In this document: positions 34,069 to 52,999 of the stretch, piece by piece
Layout of the letters: each line of letters starts with the position of its first letter
How positions within the stretch are numbered: the stretch's first letter is position 1
Assembly: GCF_026151205.1 (NCBI RefSeq)
Contig: NC_087083.1
Coordinates: 5,372,460-5,436,459, forward strand
Source of the DNA: Bolinopsis microptera
Taxonomy: Eukaryota > Ctenophora > Tentaculata > Lobata > Bolinopsidae
Length of the DNA: 64,000 bases
Direction: 5' to 3'
Program-made: the position numbers and the translations under genes
Notes under the pieces: generated by a model
What the model was told of the DNA's origin: nothing
What the model saw: the letters and a program-made list of their open reading frames with translations, nothing else
Database searches by the model: none

Positions 34069-34085
34069 TAAAGAGATAGAGAGAT

Positions 34086-34158
<73 letters not shown>

Positions 34159-37100
34159 GAGAGAATATTGTGTGGATCTCGTGCTATATTGATGGAACGC
34201 ACTAAGCACTGTGGTCTAGCCATGCGATGGTTGAATTTGGAGTGAATGGTTCGCTAGTTCTACTCGGCCAGCTATCCGCCACAGCCCTTCTAAGAGTCTT
34301 ATAGTACATATAATAAAATATAATACAATCTATGATGTGTCTGACGTATAGGTCTGATATCTACAACTTAATTTTAGACGGCCATTAAAAACTGAAATTA
34401 AACATAGTATGATCCCTAACAAATGGTAGATAAAGATTAATAAATAATAATATAAAGAGGTATAACTTACATGTGCTGCCAGCACGACAGGGAGAGGTTC
34501 CATGACCATCTGATAGCAGGGTGGGAATAAGGTCGGAGTTATGCTCGGAGGATAGTTTGGGTGGGGAGAGGCAGTTCCTTTCAGGAGAACTTGCTGAGGT
34601 TACGGCTGCTGAAGGATTGGCGCTTTTTAGTTTTAAGGGGGCTTGGGAAGGAAATTATATACGATAAGGGCAAAATCACAATGAGATTTGTGTGTTTTTT
34701 ACAGTGCTGCCAGAGTTTTACTCGAATGCTACTAGAGTAGCACTCACGCAGCACTGTATTACTCCAGTATAGAAGCTTCCTGAGTGGTTACCTGCAGAAG
34801 ATTGAGCTGAAGTAGTAGGTCTAGTAGGTGAGGGTAGGTTGACATGACCGGAGAGGGAGGATGGTGAGAGGTCTATGGAAGGAGGAGGGAAATGTGCAGC
34901 TAAACACTCTAGTAAACCCTGAGAAACAGTTAGTTTTATAACGTTCAAGCTGCGATCTTTGGCTTATATTTTATGAAGTGCTTGTCATCATTTATGTAAT
35001 AAGTCACTTAAGCTTCACATATATGATCACCCAGCAATCGCAGACAAGAAAATTCAATTTTTGAGAAATATTCCAAAGCTCGACAATTTGGCAGTTGAGA
35101 TAGCTGTCAGTGTCGCGCCACGTCTTGTATCCGAGGAAATGCCAAAAAATGTGAAAAGTAAAATTCGTCTTGTACGTAATTGTCGGGTTATATTCTGATG
35201 CGATACCTGTTGCTTGAGAAAGTCAGCTGAAGCAAGAATATCGTTAACGGCGATATCTGGGGCAGAAGGTTCGGGAACTTTGTTGAGAGCTCCGGCTGCC
35301 GCTAACAGAACCAATTGTGAGTTAACGTTAGTCAGCGTATCTTCCGGCTATAAGGAGAATGGATGATAAAGTTATGAAATAAGTTAGGAGACAATAGCAG
35401 CCGCCCCCTGGCATTTGACTCTCGAAGAATTTGCATCACCAAATAAATTTCTAAATTTCACAAACCATGAATGTTAGTGACCAGTGTGTTATTATTTATT
35501 TGTAGGATTATTTGGATTTACAGCTCTAGATATCAGAAAAAAGGTTCTAACACAGTCTCAATTTCTAAAAATAGAGACACCCCACCAGGGCTCCGCCCAT
35601 GGACCCCAACGGGGGCAGAGCCCCCAGACCCCTGCAGTAGGAACAATTGATAACGGCTATTTCTCTCTTCAAAGAAGAATAATTAATGCATGTCATGATT
35701 TGACAATAAAAACTTGGTCTGGAGGGGGATTTGTTTTAAAACATATAAGAGATACGAAAAGTTTGTTTTAGCAGAAGCTTTCAAAATACATGTGTAAATC
35801 AGCTGTTAAAAACTTGGTGTTGATTTTCTGGAGTAAAACTGTTAGGTTTACAAAACGGCAGATCATAGGCAACCATTTAGACTTTTGAACCAATTAATTA
35901 ATTAATTAATTACGGAGGGAGTAAATTGGAAGCCATAAATTGATAATATGAAACAGGATCTGACACACAAAAGTTATTAAAATATTAATGCCTTGTAACG
36001 CAGTGATCAGTATTACACGCAGCTTTATCTTTTATCTTCTTAGGTTGATTAAATTTCAAGCCATTCAAGTCTACTCAAGTTTACGGCAGATCTCATTCCA
36101 CTTTTTGCCGCGTAGTGATCACCATGATTTGGCCACTAATGAATGGTTGCAATATCATTCAACTTATATTACAAGTCTAGTAAACTTATATTTAAATATT
36201 AGTTTACTTATATAACAAGATTAGTTAGCTTATCGCACGAACAGTCTACAACTTAATGTACCTTGACAGCTATTAAACCCGTGCTGAATCCAATAAAAAC
36301 GATGAGAATTATTTGCTTATCAAATTTGATAGAAATCTGGCGGCATAGAATGTACACCAATGTACATTGTACACCACAATGTACACCACAATGTACACCA
36401 CAACTTTCTCAAGATTTTTTCTCACATCTTAAAGAGGCAGGCACCCCTACAGATGTTGAACTCCCGCTCCATCAAAATACACCACTAGCAATTCTGATTA
36501 ACAGGGTGGTTTAATTTGCCGATCTCAATTAGCTAATGCAGTACTGAGTTGTAGATCATGCGGGCTGCTCCAACCCCGGCGAGACTCGTTTGACAAAACC
36601 TGGCAGACATTGCCATGTCACGTGATCCCCTCGCTCTCCCATTGGAGGGTTGAAATAGTACTCGAGTCCTGATTGGGCGAGCCGAAGTCTTTCAGTTGCA
36701 GGCTCGTCTCGTTTGGAGATATTGGTTTTAAGGACGGTTAGTCACGTAGCCTGTCTCGGCAGTAACAGGCGAGTTATTCCCCCAATGTGTCAGATATAGA
36801 TGATAGGGGGATATATACACCATTTTACAGAGAACTTTCGCAGCAGTTGGTGGGGAAATGTCTCGGGTAGTCTTGTTGAAGATATTGGAGATATCTATGA
36901 TGACCACTATAATATATCCATCACACGCGAAAATAAAATAGAACGTTGAGACGATTGAATGTGCAGACGGCACTAATGTTCTCTCAGCCGCCAAGCTCTT
37001 TATTGAAGGAGCCTTCTACTTGATCAACTCTTTTGATTGCGAAGATATAAACACTGTCTGGGAGTTATAAACGCTGTCTGGGGCTTACGAATGAAGTGTC

Positions 37101-38894
37101 TGAAGAACTTGTAAATGTTTTCGCCGATTCAAACTTCAAAACTCCTGTTTAGAATCAGACTATCAATACTCAGGATGTTGTCGTGCTTCATCGGTTCCTA
37201 ATTACATAAAAAGAACCGAAAAGAAAGAACTGTCTTTGGGCATGATTTATGAAGAGGTTATCGAGCTGGAAGAAGAAAATGTTCAATTATATTCCTTTGC
37301 TTATAACAAACCCCGAAACACCATCCAAGGAACAAGCACTCCTGCCAGGATGAATCTATTTTATAAAAGTTACTCCTCGACCTCTGAAAAAAGTAAAATC
37401 TTCTGTCAGGGCACCCCCAATCTCTGACAGCAGGACTGGTGTGAACTCTCACCCGCACTTAAAAAGTAAAATCAGGGCACAGCAGTAGTCGAGACAACAT
37501 CGTCGCCATATATCACTTACTCAACCCGTTCAAAAATGACCAAAACCGATCAGCATAAATGGGCCGGAGGAAAAGGGTTGCGGAAAGTGCCTTTTTGGAG
37601 GATCCTCATGCTTACAGTACGAGATAATGGGGAGATGGTGCCGAGTAGTTTATTGGACTTTCTGAGCACTTATGTTGTCGGCGGTATCGGTGGATTTTGT
37701 GGCTGGAATTTAAATTTTATACGACATCAACTGGACGAGGACCTGATGACTTAGTCCTGGTCACGTCCATGGTCACGTACTTATTTAGAAAATCAATTCG
37801 TTGGAGGGCAGACTAAAAAACTCATCACGATATAGCTGGCTCTGACTTACTCCTACCACTTAAAAGGATTTAGATTCAAAGTCCTGTTTTAGCGAAACGA
37901 CTGATAACTTCAATGGGCAATTTATTAAGTCCGATTTTGGCAATGCTACACGTGTCAAAACCTCTTTCAATAAACAATTGTTAAGTTCCAATAAATGTAT
38001 ACCACACGTGATGTAACAAGTGTTACTCCCAGACCTCACGATAGCTGATAGACGAACCAGTGACAACGCACACTTTTGTACTTCGCAGCCTTCATAAGAC
38101 CCTCTTATATTATATCACCTTGCTTTTTGTGCCGTGTGGCTGATATGCAGCCGATAAAACGATGACGATAAGCATGAAGACGATAATATCGGACACGGTA
38201 GCCCAAACCTCCACCAGCAGTAATGTTAAGTCGCCATTATTGGTATTATATCGCCCTCCGGCGGCCACCGGGTAACACCTTTTTTTGGTTTCTCCTTTAC
38301 GCGTCATGGATTTTGATAAATGTGCCTTGTCGCGGATAACAAGAAGCCCCGGCTGTGTGGCATATGGCGGGGGTTAGCCCGGGAAATCTATATTTATATA
38401 TTCCATTGTCTGGCGAAAGGGGGTATGTGTATTTATTCACGACTCGATTAATTGACCAGTAAATTGGAGATAAGATTCTGGGTTGACGGAGATCGTGGAG
38501 GGAGCGTCTAAGTTTATGACATAGTCTGGAGAGAGGCATGAAGTCTGTGTGGGTCATGTGATGTGTGGTGGTGGGTCACATGAGACTGTGGGATGAGTTA
38601 GAGGAAAGGCTTTAACTTTCCAGCCTTTCAGCCTGTCTGATGTAGCATTGTGCCAGATTTACCAAGACTTTTAGTTTTAGTTTGAGAAATAGAGAATGAA
38701 TTATGGTCGGGGCAGACTTGTCGCTATTACGATGATGTGAGTTAAAATATGTTGGGTTGGTAGTTTTTGTATATTTACACAATATTTCAACGATTTCAAT
38801 GACAAAAAGCAGCAAAGTAAAGATAAGGTGTAACATACGTTTAGACTCACCAAAGATTTGAGCAGCTTGAAATAGGCTAGATTCGTCAACATTC
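23848..38894 (-). CDS. NET-family (Noc/Elbow/Tlp-1, ZNF503/703-like) zinc finger protein, eight exons
   Basis: Eight minus-strand exons join with matching phases into 354 codons plus stop from an ATG at 38892. The last exon has the atypical finger of NET proteins: C-x8-C-x12-H-x3-H (C275, C284, H297, H301) in [15 protein letters not shown]...LYKHLKSH, compare CNW....GPC..RF in ZNF703. RYQPYSK (337-343) corresponds to the RYHPYGK motif near the C-terminus of vertebrate members. Exon 2 has [17 protein letters not shown], which resembles the Sp/NET box (SPLALLAQTCSQIG). The middle is Ser/Pro/Thr-rich with a sumoylation-type VKEE. NET proteins are nuclear repressors acting with Groucho in appendage, eye and tracheal patterning. 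The protein is shorter than ZNF703 (about 590 aa), and the C-terminus after RYQPY is short. Finger exon very sure; first exon least sure. Confidence 0.75.
25741..25817 (-). CDS. NET gene exon 7
   Basis: Acceptor tttatttcag, donor AAACA|GTAAGA, 77 nt, phase 2 in and phase 1 out: [19 protein letters not shown] and on. A second frame is open through this exon, but only this one fits the phases on both sides. Confidence 0.65.
26065..26201 (-). CDS. NET gene exon 6
   Basis: Acceptor caacctcag, donor ATCAG|GTGTGT, 137 nt, phase 0 in and phase 2 out. Contains GPPPNKTC and [18 protein letters not shown]. Confidence 0.65.
27345..27508. repeat. Direct repeats flanking a gatgccgggtcc cluster
   Basis: gaaatttcaaaacctttcag (27346) and gaaatttcaaaacttttcag (27479) bracket about 110 bp that holds gccgggtcc-type repeats (27393, 27415, with a diverged copy near 27455). 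It may be a small insertion with terminal direct repeats. Confidence 0.5.
27639..27745 (-). CDS. NET gene exon 5
   Basis: Acceptor aagtttcag, donor CGACA|GTAAGT, 107 nt, phase 1 in and phase 0 out. Contains VKEEPKSP (sumoylation-type consensus) and [13 protein letters not shown]. Confidence 0.7.
27746..29503 (-). other. Intron 4 of the NET gene, left part
   Basis: Intronic sequence with short tandem repeats: 12-bp ccactaattat-type (28824-28862) and 11-bp ctgttatgcgc-type (29022-29062). A 69-codon open frame on the minus strand at 28239-28448 has no splice signals or family resemblance that I can defend. Confidence 0.4.
29504..29723. repeat. 12-bp minisatellite gttcaggtgcag
   Basis: About 18 copies of gttcaggtgcag with a few single-base variants. 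Each unit holds a CAGGTG E-box. It is open in several frames on both strands (Val-Gln and Leu-His-Leu-Asn repeats), which is a property of the 12-bp period. Confidence 0.95.
30300..30327. repeat. (CA)n microsatellite
   Basis: cacacacacacacacaca, short. Confidence 0.85.
30449..31804. repeat. ~35/36-bp minisatellite with AGGTCATGAC core
   Basis: About 38 units of the form gaggtcatgacggcggg + tttattcttcgagcacta, with variants (cgacggg, cgtcgga, gagtactag, gagtaagag). Longer composite blocks recur, e.g. ataaaagcgcgttcattc at about 30660, 30925 and 31055. Every unit keeps an AGGTCA half-site. The open frame over the left end is period-driven. Confidence 0.95.
31805..34470 (-). other. Intron 4 of the NET gene, right part
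   Basis: No supported exon. A (TA)n run is at 31965-31982, TATG/TGTA-rich sequence at 32700-32810 and a (GA)n tract at 34008-34154. Three CACGTG sites lie at 33017-33079. Confidence 0.4.
34008..34154. repeat. (GA)n microsatellite
   Basis: About 150 bp of GA with occasional gata and gaaa interruptions. Confidence 0.95.
34471..34608 (-). CDS. NET gene exon 4
   Basis: Acceptor ccttcag|cag (a tandem NAGNAG acceptor; either choice keeps the frame and adds or drops one Ala), donor ACAT|GTAAGT, 138 nt, phase 1 in and out. Ser/Pro-rich ([15 protein letters not shown]). Confidence 0.65.
34792..34918 (-). CDS. NET gene exon 3
   Basis: Acceptor ctgtttctcag, donor CTGCAG|GTAACC, 127 nt, phase 0 in and phase 1 out. 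Ser/Pro-rich ([15 protein letters not shown]). Confidence 0.65.
35207..35347 (-). CDS. NET gene exon 2 (Sp/NET-like box)
   Basis: Acceptor ctccttatag, donor CAACAG|GTATCG, 141 nt, phase 0 in and out, 47 codons. Contains [19 protein letters not shown] and [12 protein letters not shown]. Confidence 0.65.
35578..35640. repeat. GC-rich palindromic repeat fragment
   Basis: A sharp GC-rich patch in AT-rich sequence with nested inverted repeats: gggctccgccc, ggaccccaacggggg and gggggcagagccccc. It looks like the internal hairpin of a dispersed repeat family. Confidence 0.5.
37104..37427 (+). CDS. Unassigned open frame, possible exon or remnant
   Basis: 108 codons open between a TGA at 37101 and the TGA at 37425-37427, on the strand opposite the NET gene and inside its intron 1. 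Candidate acceptor cctgtttag at 37151. The sequence has an acidic stretch ([18 protein letters not shown]) and is not low-complexity. An internal ATG is at 37242. I do not recognise it. It could be an exon of an antisense gene or chance. Confidence 0.2.
   Translation, partial: RTCKCFRRFKLQNSCLESDYQYSGCCRASSVPNYIKRTEKKELSLGMIYEEVIELEEENVQLYSFAYNKPRNTIQGTSTPARMNLFYKSYSSTSEKSKIFCQGTPNL
38851..38894 (-). CDS. NET gene exon 1 (candidate start exon)
   Basis: Acceptor cttcttaacag, donor TTTG|GTGAGT, 44 nt. ATG at 38892-38890 gives 14 codons ([14 protein letters not shown]) ending in phase 0, as exon 2 requires. An upstream 5' UTR exon is implied. A different frame is also open here, so this exon is tentative. 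Confidence 0.45.
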
Positions 38895-39956
38895 CTGTTA
38901 AGAAGGAGGGTTAGAAATCCAAGATATGCAATGTGTAGACAAATGTAACAATTGATGCAAAAAATAAACATCGAGTTTCACAAAAAATATAACATATAGA
39001 CACGGTCAAGAAGGTATGAACATCCCAATACTAAATATCTCAAGAGTCTGTTACTCCCACACTGAAAAGTGTGCCCTACAAGTCTGCTTAGAATCAAACG
39101 ACTCGAACTATACCAGGTGGCGAACAATATATCTATATAATGAACAAGACAATAAGGCTGAAAACTTTTACAAGAGAAGAGACAGTACTATCAGTACTAT
39201 TATAGAACAAGGGGACATGAATGGGGTCTGAGGAGTCACGTGGGGTCTGGGGGTGTCACGTGGGGGGTGTCACGTGGTATCAATTAACGTAGCCGCACTA
39301 TTAAGCTTTAGAAGTTTTTTTAGTAAAATCGACAATTTTTAAGGTACGCTATAATATCAAGTCTTCAAACGCATTCGTCACGGATGAAGCCAGTATTTGG
39401 AATTGGTAGAGCTGAGAATTGACGAGAACCACCTCTCAACAATGTCTTATTTTTCTTCACATCTTTTGATCAACCGGCTTCGACCGATACAATATTCGAG
39501 AAAAAACCAAACGATTGGCTTTAACATATTGATATCTATCATTCAAAACGATGCAATTTAACTAAAACATACATAGGAAGCAAGCTAATTTAACTTAAGA
39601 ACAAAAGCAAACCAGACGATCAATCTCACAAAATACTCCCCAGCAAAACCCGACACACTCTGCAGGAGACATCAGCAAACACCCAACTCCAACACAACTC
39701 TCCCTCCCAACTCTCCCTCCTCCCTAACTCGATCCAACCGAAGCTACAATTTGTATATTACTAACAAATTTCACCGTGACATTAAACTAATATATCGTCT
39801 AGTCACGGTGTCCATCTCAGACAACGTGATGGTGAATTAAGTTTCAATTAGTATAACAACCTTTTACTCACGCCAACCTCGTCCTGTAACACACATGGGC
39901 ACAGACAGACGGCTTGATTACTTGTCTCCCGATACGGCTCCTTAAATCACAGATCG
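38895..39956. other. Upstream of NET exon 1: possible promoter region
   Basis: No gene supported. Three closely spaced CACGTGG sites lie at 39237-39276 within a G-rich stretch (gggtgtcacgtgggg). This is the nearest E-box cluster upstream of the candidate first coding exon. Confidence 0.35.
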
Positions 39957-39957
39957 C

Positions 39958-40047
<90 letters not shown>
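39957..40047. repeat. (GA)n microsatellite
   Basis: About 90 bp of GA, one gata interruption. Confidence 0.95.
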
Positions 40048-47921
<7,874 letters not shown>

Positions 47922-49520
47922 AGACAAGCTCAGCACAGTTTGACAAGCTCAGCACAGTTTGACAAGCTCAGCACAGTTTGTTAAGCTCAGCACAGTTTAT
48001 TAAGCTCAGCACAGTTTATTAAGCTCAGCACAGTTTATTAAGCTCAGCACAGTTTGTCAAGCTCAGCACAGTTTGTCAAGCTCAGCACAGTTTGTTAAGC
48101 TCAGCTCAGTTTGACAAGCTCAGCACAGTTTGTTAAGCTCAGCACAGTTTGTCAAGATCAGCACAGTTTGACAAGTTCAGCACAGTTTGTCAAGCTCAGC
48201 ACAGTTTGACAAGCTCAGCACAGTTTGTCAAGCTCAGCACAGTTTGTCAAGCTCAGCACAGTTTGTCAAGCTCAGCACAGTTTGACAAGCTCAGCACAGT
48301 TTGACAAGCTCAGCACAGTTTGACAAGCTCAGCACAGTTTGTCAAGCTCAGCACAGTTTGACAAGCTCATCACAGTTTGTTAAGCTCAGCACAGTTTGAC
48401 AAGCTCAGCACAGTTTGACAAGATCAGCACAGTTTGACAAGCTCAGCACAGTTTGACAAGCTCAGCACAGTTTATTAAGCTCAGCACAGTTTGTCAAGCT
48501 CAGCACAGTTTGTTAAGCTCAGCACAGTTTGTTAAGTTCAGCACAGTTTGACAAGCTCAGCACAGTTTGACAAGCTCAGCACAGTTTGACAAGCTCAGCA
48601 CAGTTTGACAAGCTCAGCACAGTTTGACAAGCTCAGCACAGTTTGACAAGCTCAGCACAGTTTGTCAAGCTCAGCACAGTTTGTTAAGCTCAGCACAGTT
48701 TGTTAAGCTCAGCACAGTTTGTTAAGTTCAGCACAGTTTGTTAAGTTCAGCACAGTTTGACAAGCTCAGCACAGTTTGACAAGCTCAGCACAGTTTGTCA
48801 AGCTCAGCACAGTTTGACAAGCTCAGCACAGTTTGTCAAGCTCAGCACAGTTTGTTAAGCTCAGCACAGTTTGACAAGCTCAGCACATTTTGTCAAGCTC
48901 AGCACGGTTTGTTAAGCTCAGCACAGTTTGTTAAGTTCAGCACAGTTTGACAAGCTCAGCACAGTTTGTTAAGCTCAGCACAGTTTGACAAGCTCAGCAC
49001 AGTTTGACAAGCTCAGCACAGTTTGTTAAGCTCAGCACAGTTTGACAAGCTCAGCACAGTTTGTTAAGCTCAGCACAGTTTGACAAGCTCAGCACAGTTT
49101 GACAAGCTCAGCACAGTTTATTAAGCTCAGCACAGTTTGTCAAGCTCAGCACAGTTTGTTAAGCTCAGCACAGTTTGTTAAGCTCAGCACAGTTTGACAA
49201 GCTCAGCACAGTTTGACAAGCTCAGCACAGTTTGTTAAGCTCAGCACAGTTTGTTAAGCTCAGCACAGTTTGTTAAGCTCAGCACAGTTTGTTAAGCTCA
49301 GCACAGTTTGACAAGCTCAGCACAGTTTGACAAGCTCAGCACAGTTTGTTAAGCTCAGCACAGTTTGACAAGCTCAGCACAGTTTGACAAGCTCAGCACA
49401 GTTTGACAAGCTCAGCACAGTTTGACAAGCTCAGCACAGTTTGACAAGCTCAGCACAGTTTGACAAGTTCAGCACAGTTTATTAAGCTCAGCACAGTTTG
49501 ACAAGCTCAGCACGGTTTGT
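47922..49520. repeat. 20-bp minisatellite, ~80 copies
   Basis: Unit tgacaagctcagcacagttt. The four bases before aagctcag vary among tgac, tgtc, tgtt and tatt; the rest is almost invariant. Blocks of the same variant cluster, which suggests local expansions. Confidence 0.97.
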
Positions 49521-49614
49521 CGCCATACTGATCATGGAACTGATGGACACCCTGGTAATCAATCATAACCCCATCACTTATAACCATCCTCTATTAAAAG
49601 TCCGCCGGATATTT

Positions 49615-49721
49615 AATAAAGATCTTCAGCGAAGATTGATGACCTGTTAAAGAACGTCTGTATCAAATAATAAAGATCTTCAGCGAAGATTGATGACCTG
49701 TTAAAGAACGTCTGTATCAAA
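49615..49721. repeat. 54-bp tandem duplication
   Basis: Two copies starting taataaagatcttcagcgaa, identical by eye, directly after the 20-bp array. Confidence 0.9.
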
Positions 49722-50668
49722 TCAATTCCCATATAACTGTAAGCAATTGATTTGGACCCTATCAGCCAAATTCTTTAAAAACTGAACGGTCACACCTCAG
49801 TGGCTAATGAGTGTCTGATATAGCGCCAAGTGGGGTGTTAAACTCTCATGATCATGAATAAGTGGTGGATGGAGTTATCATTAAATTGATTAATCGAAAA
49901 TTACTATCTGTTCCAACGAATTGGTACTGCAGAATATCACTACAAAGTAGTTCAGCAGTCAATAAGTTTGTGATACTCAGAATTACATTCAGCCAACGTC
50001 TAAAAATGACTGTAACTGCTTCAATAAAGTTATAATCAAAATATCTATATTTACTCTATTCGAACGTTTTTCAGTTCAAGATGTACTTGCAAACCTTTAC
50101 CGATAAGGTATAATCCCTTTTTTACATTTTTCTGAGTCTACTGGGAATATTCCATATGCTTTCTGATAGTCAATGAGCCTGACTATCGGCGAAGGCATTT
50201 GCAAAAGAGTAGGTTCTATCAGCTTTACTCTTGAGCTGTAGCCACAAAAGATATCTGATGGTTCTTCAATTATTAAAGAAGAACAACATGTCTGAGCTCT
50301 ATCACCTGCCCCATTATAAAAGCCGGATTAATTATAAACGTTTGTGAAGTACACTCTTAATTTGATGAAGAACGTGGAAATCAAAAGAAACACTAATAAT
50401 TTCCACAACTGAGTGTAACCTCCTAACTCAAAAGCTCTACTTACCACCCGTGTAAAGAATTTAAAATCGCAAGTACTGCACGGCGGGAACCATTGAAAAA
50501 GCAATATTTGAAAACAGCGGCCGCGACCATGACATGGCCCCGCACACGCACACCCCAGCCACCTCCACTTAAGTCAGACACTTGTTGACATTTTTATGAA
50601 TCCTAAAAATTTGCCGAGCAGACTAAATTGAAAGATCCCCGCTATGATGGCAGAAAGGGCACGGGTTA

Positions 50669-50959
50669 TTGATTCCCGAAAGACGGCCCTATGCCGTGTC
50701 CGCGTATATTCTCCCGTCTAGGATGGCACCTCCTGTCAATATAACACGGGCTGTTCGCAATTTATTGGACGTAATTCGGCCGGCTGCCTCCAGTCCAGCA
50801 ATGTACCGGGGGATGTTAATGAAGTACCAGGGAGATCCGCTAGGGATTATAGGTGATTTTATGGGAATTTCAGTGGGAAATGGACAGTTATTAGCTTGGT
50901 TGATGAAGCAAACCCCTGATGTCATGAGAAAGCCAGAGTTGGAGAAGCAACCGTGTTAA
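50669..50959 (+). CDS. Unassigned open frame, open on both strands
   Basis: 96 codons open on plus; the first ATG is at about 50721. An overlapping frame (50689-50925) is open on minus. The patch is more GC-rich than its surroundings. It contains GDPLGIIGDFMGISVGNGQL (plus). No family recognised and no clear splice signals. A short foreign or mobile-element remnant is possible, as is chance. Confidence 0.15.
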   Translation: MIPERRPYAVSAYILPSRMAPPVNITRAVRNLLDVIRPAASSPAMYRGMLMKYQGDPLGIIGDFMGISVGNGQLLAWLMKQTPDVMRKPELEKQPC

Positions 50960-51930
50960 TAGAAAATATCTATTTATAATCGTACCAAAACTTAAAAAGC
51001 TCCATTGCAATTTCGACTTCGATCAAGTTCAATAGATATAATTGACGTTTCAGACAAACAAATATATTTTTCTGAAGAAATCTATTAGTGGCAGCAGTAA
51101 CAATTATCATAGGCTAAACCTTGGTTCGCTACCTCAATGATTCAGATCTCAAAAAGGTCTCTGACCATGTCTAAGATACCGTAGGAGCTGTAAATGCAGT
51201 TTTAAGAGAAAAATGGGTTATTAATCCGAGAATCTGGATTTGTTTAAGAGAAGCGTACATGGCATGATGGAATGTTTTATACAAAGTAATTGTTCTAAAG
51301 ATTATATAAACGATATGGAGGGAGGACAATGGCTTCACCGCTTCGTTTCAGGTGTCACCCTTATAAGAACCCGGCGGGATTCTTTTCGGTGATTCAGAAA
51401 GGAAGCCATATTCCGTTCATATCAAGAGGGACAGACAGTCGCAATGGGCATCTTTGTCTGTTTCCCACAATGCCAGAAAATTGTGCTGCTAGGGATGGGA
51501 AAACGTAACCGTACAAACTCAAGAATAAACCTCAGGAAACATGGCCTATGGTTAACATATGACTTGATATTGTCATCTTGATTCGCAACGATCAAATAAA
51601 GTTATCGTTAACACTTGTATTGAATTACTTGTATTGGACTAACTTGTTAACACTTGAAATACTTGTCATTTATAGAAAAAGTAAGGTAATCTTTACAAAT
51701 AAACTTTATGTTTGCTACAAGACGTGAAAGGAAGGGCAAAGAAAAAAAAGTTCACAAACAAAATCACTGTCAACCAACCATCATCACAGTAAACACAAAA
51801 ACAGTAAAAATAACACAGTTTTAAAACAAACCAAAGCAGCATTTTAATCAAAATCTAATCGTTAAGCAACGAAGGGAAGTCATGTGAACAATAGTTAATT
51901 GTACCTCAATTAACACTATTTGTGTTGCCC

Positions 51931-52134
51931 CTAGCAAAGCCTGACTGGTGCATTGTTTGGGGCCCACAGAATCAAAGGTTTCGTTCGTCTATTGTTGCGG
52001 CGGTTGACGCTATTTGACTCATTTGAGGGTAGAGCAGCGGGCAATCCTCGGAATGGAGAAAAAATTATGAATACCATGATCAAAGGCAACACCGACACAA
52101 TAAGGCAAATATAGCACACAGTTACAATTTCCAT
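51931..52134 (-). CDS. Small putative membrane protein (hypothetical)
   Basis: 67 codons from ATG 52134 to TAG. Residues 4-27 form a hydrophobic span (VCYICLIVSVLPLIMVFIIF), followed by a polar basic segment (NSVNRRNNRRTK). It has the shape of a small single-pass protein, but there is no homologue I recognise and no promoter evidence. Confidence 0.2.
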   Translation of the reverse strand: MEIVTVCYICLIVSVLPLIMVFIIFSPFRGLPAALPSNESNSVNRRNNRRTKPLILWAPNNAPVRLC

Positions 52135-52999
52135 GATAATATCCTTTTAAAAGACTGTCAATTATATGTTGATGATTTCAACTTGACGACGCCACCTGTT
52201 ACTGCAGTACACTCACATGGGGCACACTTAAATAGACAATAAACTTGTTGTATAAGTAGCAGCAGCAACCTTGAGGGTATACAGTTTACCTATCTTAATT
52301 TTAAGCTATTAATAGAAGAACATCACGCATTGGGTGCTTAACAAGAACCCTTAAAGTTAGTCTTAACAGGGTAAAAGCAAAAGAGTAAAATATATTTTAC
52401 AAAATAAGCGTAGCAAAATATCTTAATGCAAATTATCACGGTTTGATCGAGAATGAACTGGTAACGTAGCTATTTCACCTATGTTGATATCAACAATTTC
52501 GATACCAAAATAAAAAAATCACGCCAAATATTTATCAGCAGAAGAATAGTTCTGACTGATTTTCATAAGAAGATCAGATTGGATAAAAATCCTTTGTAAC
52601 CATGCAGATAAGGGTGATAAAATTAACCAGGTCAGAACCAAACGAAAAGTTTGATACTTGGCCTTGGATCCCTTGTCTATTCGCAATAAAATAATTGTAC
52701 GGATTAATCAAGCTATATGATAAATATTATTGATGAAAATAGTTTTTTAAATCAGCGGTAAATTTTGTGACAGGAAATACATTTATTAGCTAATTTGAAC
52801 TAAAGCTATTAAATGATAACAACAATTTATCTGAGTAAGTGGTCATAAAAAAATTAAAACTTAATCATGAACCCAAAACAAAAATGAAGGAGCAACTCCA
52901 TATTTTGGATTCATACTTCCTGCTCTTTTTTAGATCCCGAAAGCGCAACCTGAAAACCTGAAACCAGAGCTCTTAAGCAATAATGCCTCCAACATGATG

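Larger units (their letters stand above)
35348..38850 (-). other. Intron 1 of the NET gene
   Basis: 3.5 kb with a 12-bp repeat (tgtacaccacaa, 36357-36403), the GC-rich patch above and a plus-strand open frame at 37104-37427. No other exon fitted the phases. Confidence 0.4.
49722..52999. other. Non-coding as far as seen
   Basis: 3.3 kb of mostly AT-rich sequence. Two open frames are listed separately (50669-50959 and 51931-52134). No mobile element or RNA gene recognised. Confidence 0.35.

Noticed and set aside
33954-34223. Ser-Leu ORFs on the minus strand
   Set aside because: Translation of a (GA)n microsatellite.
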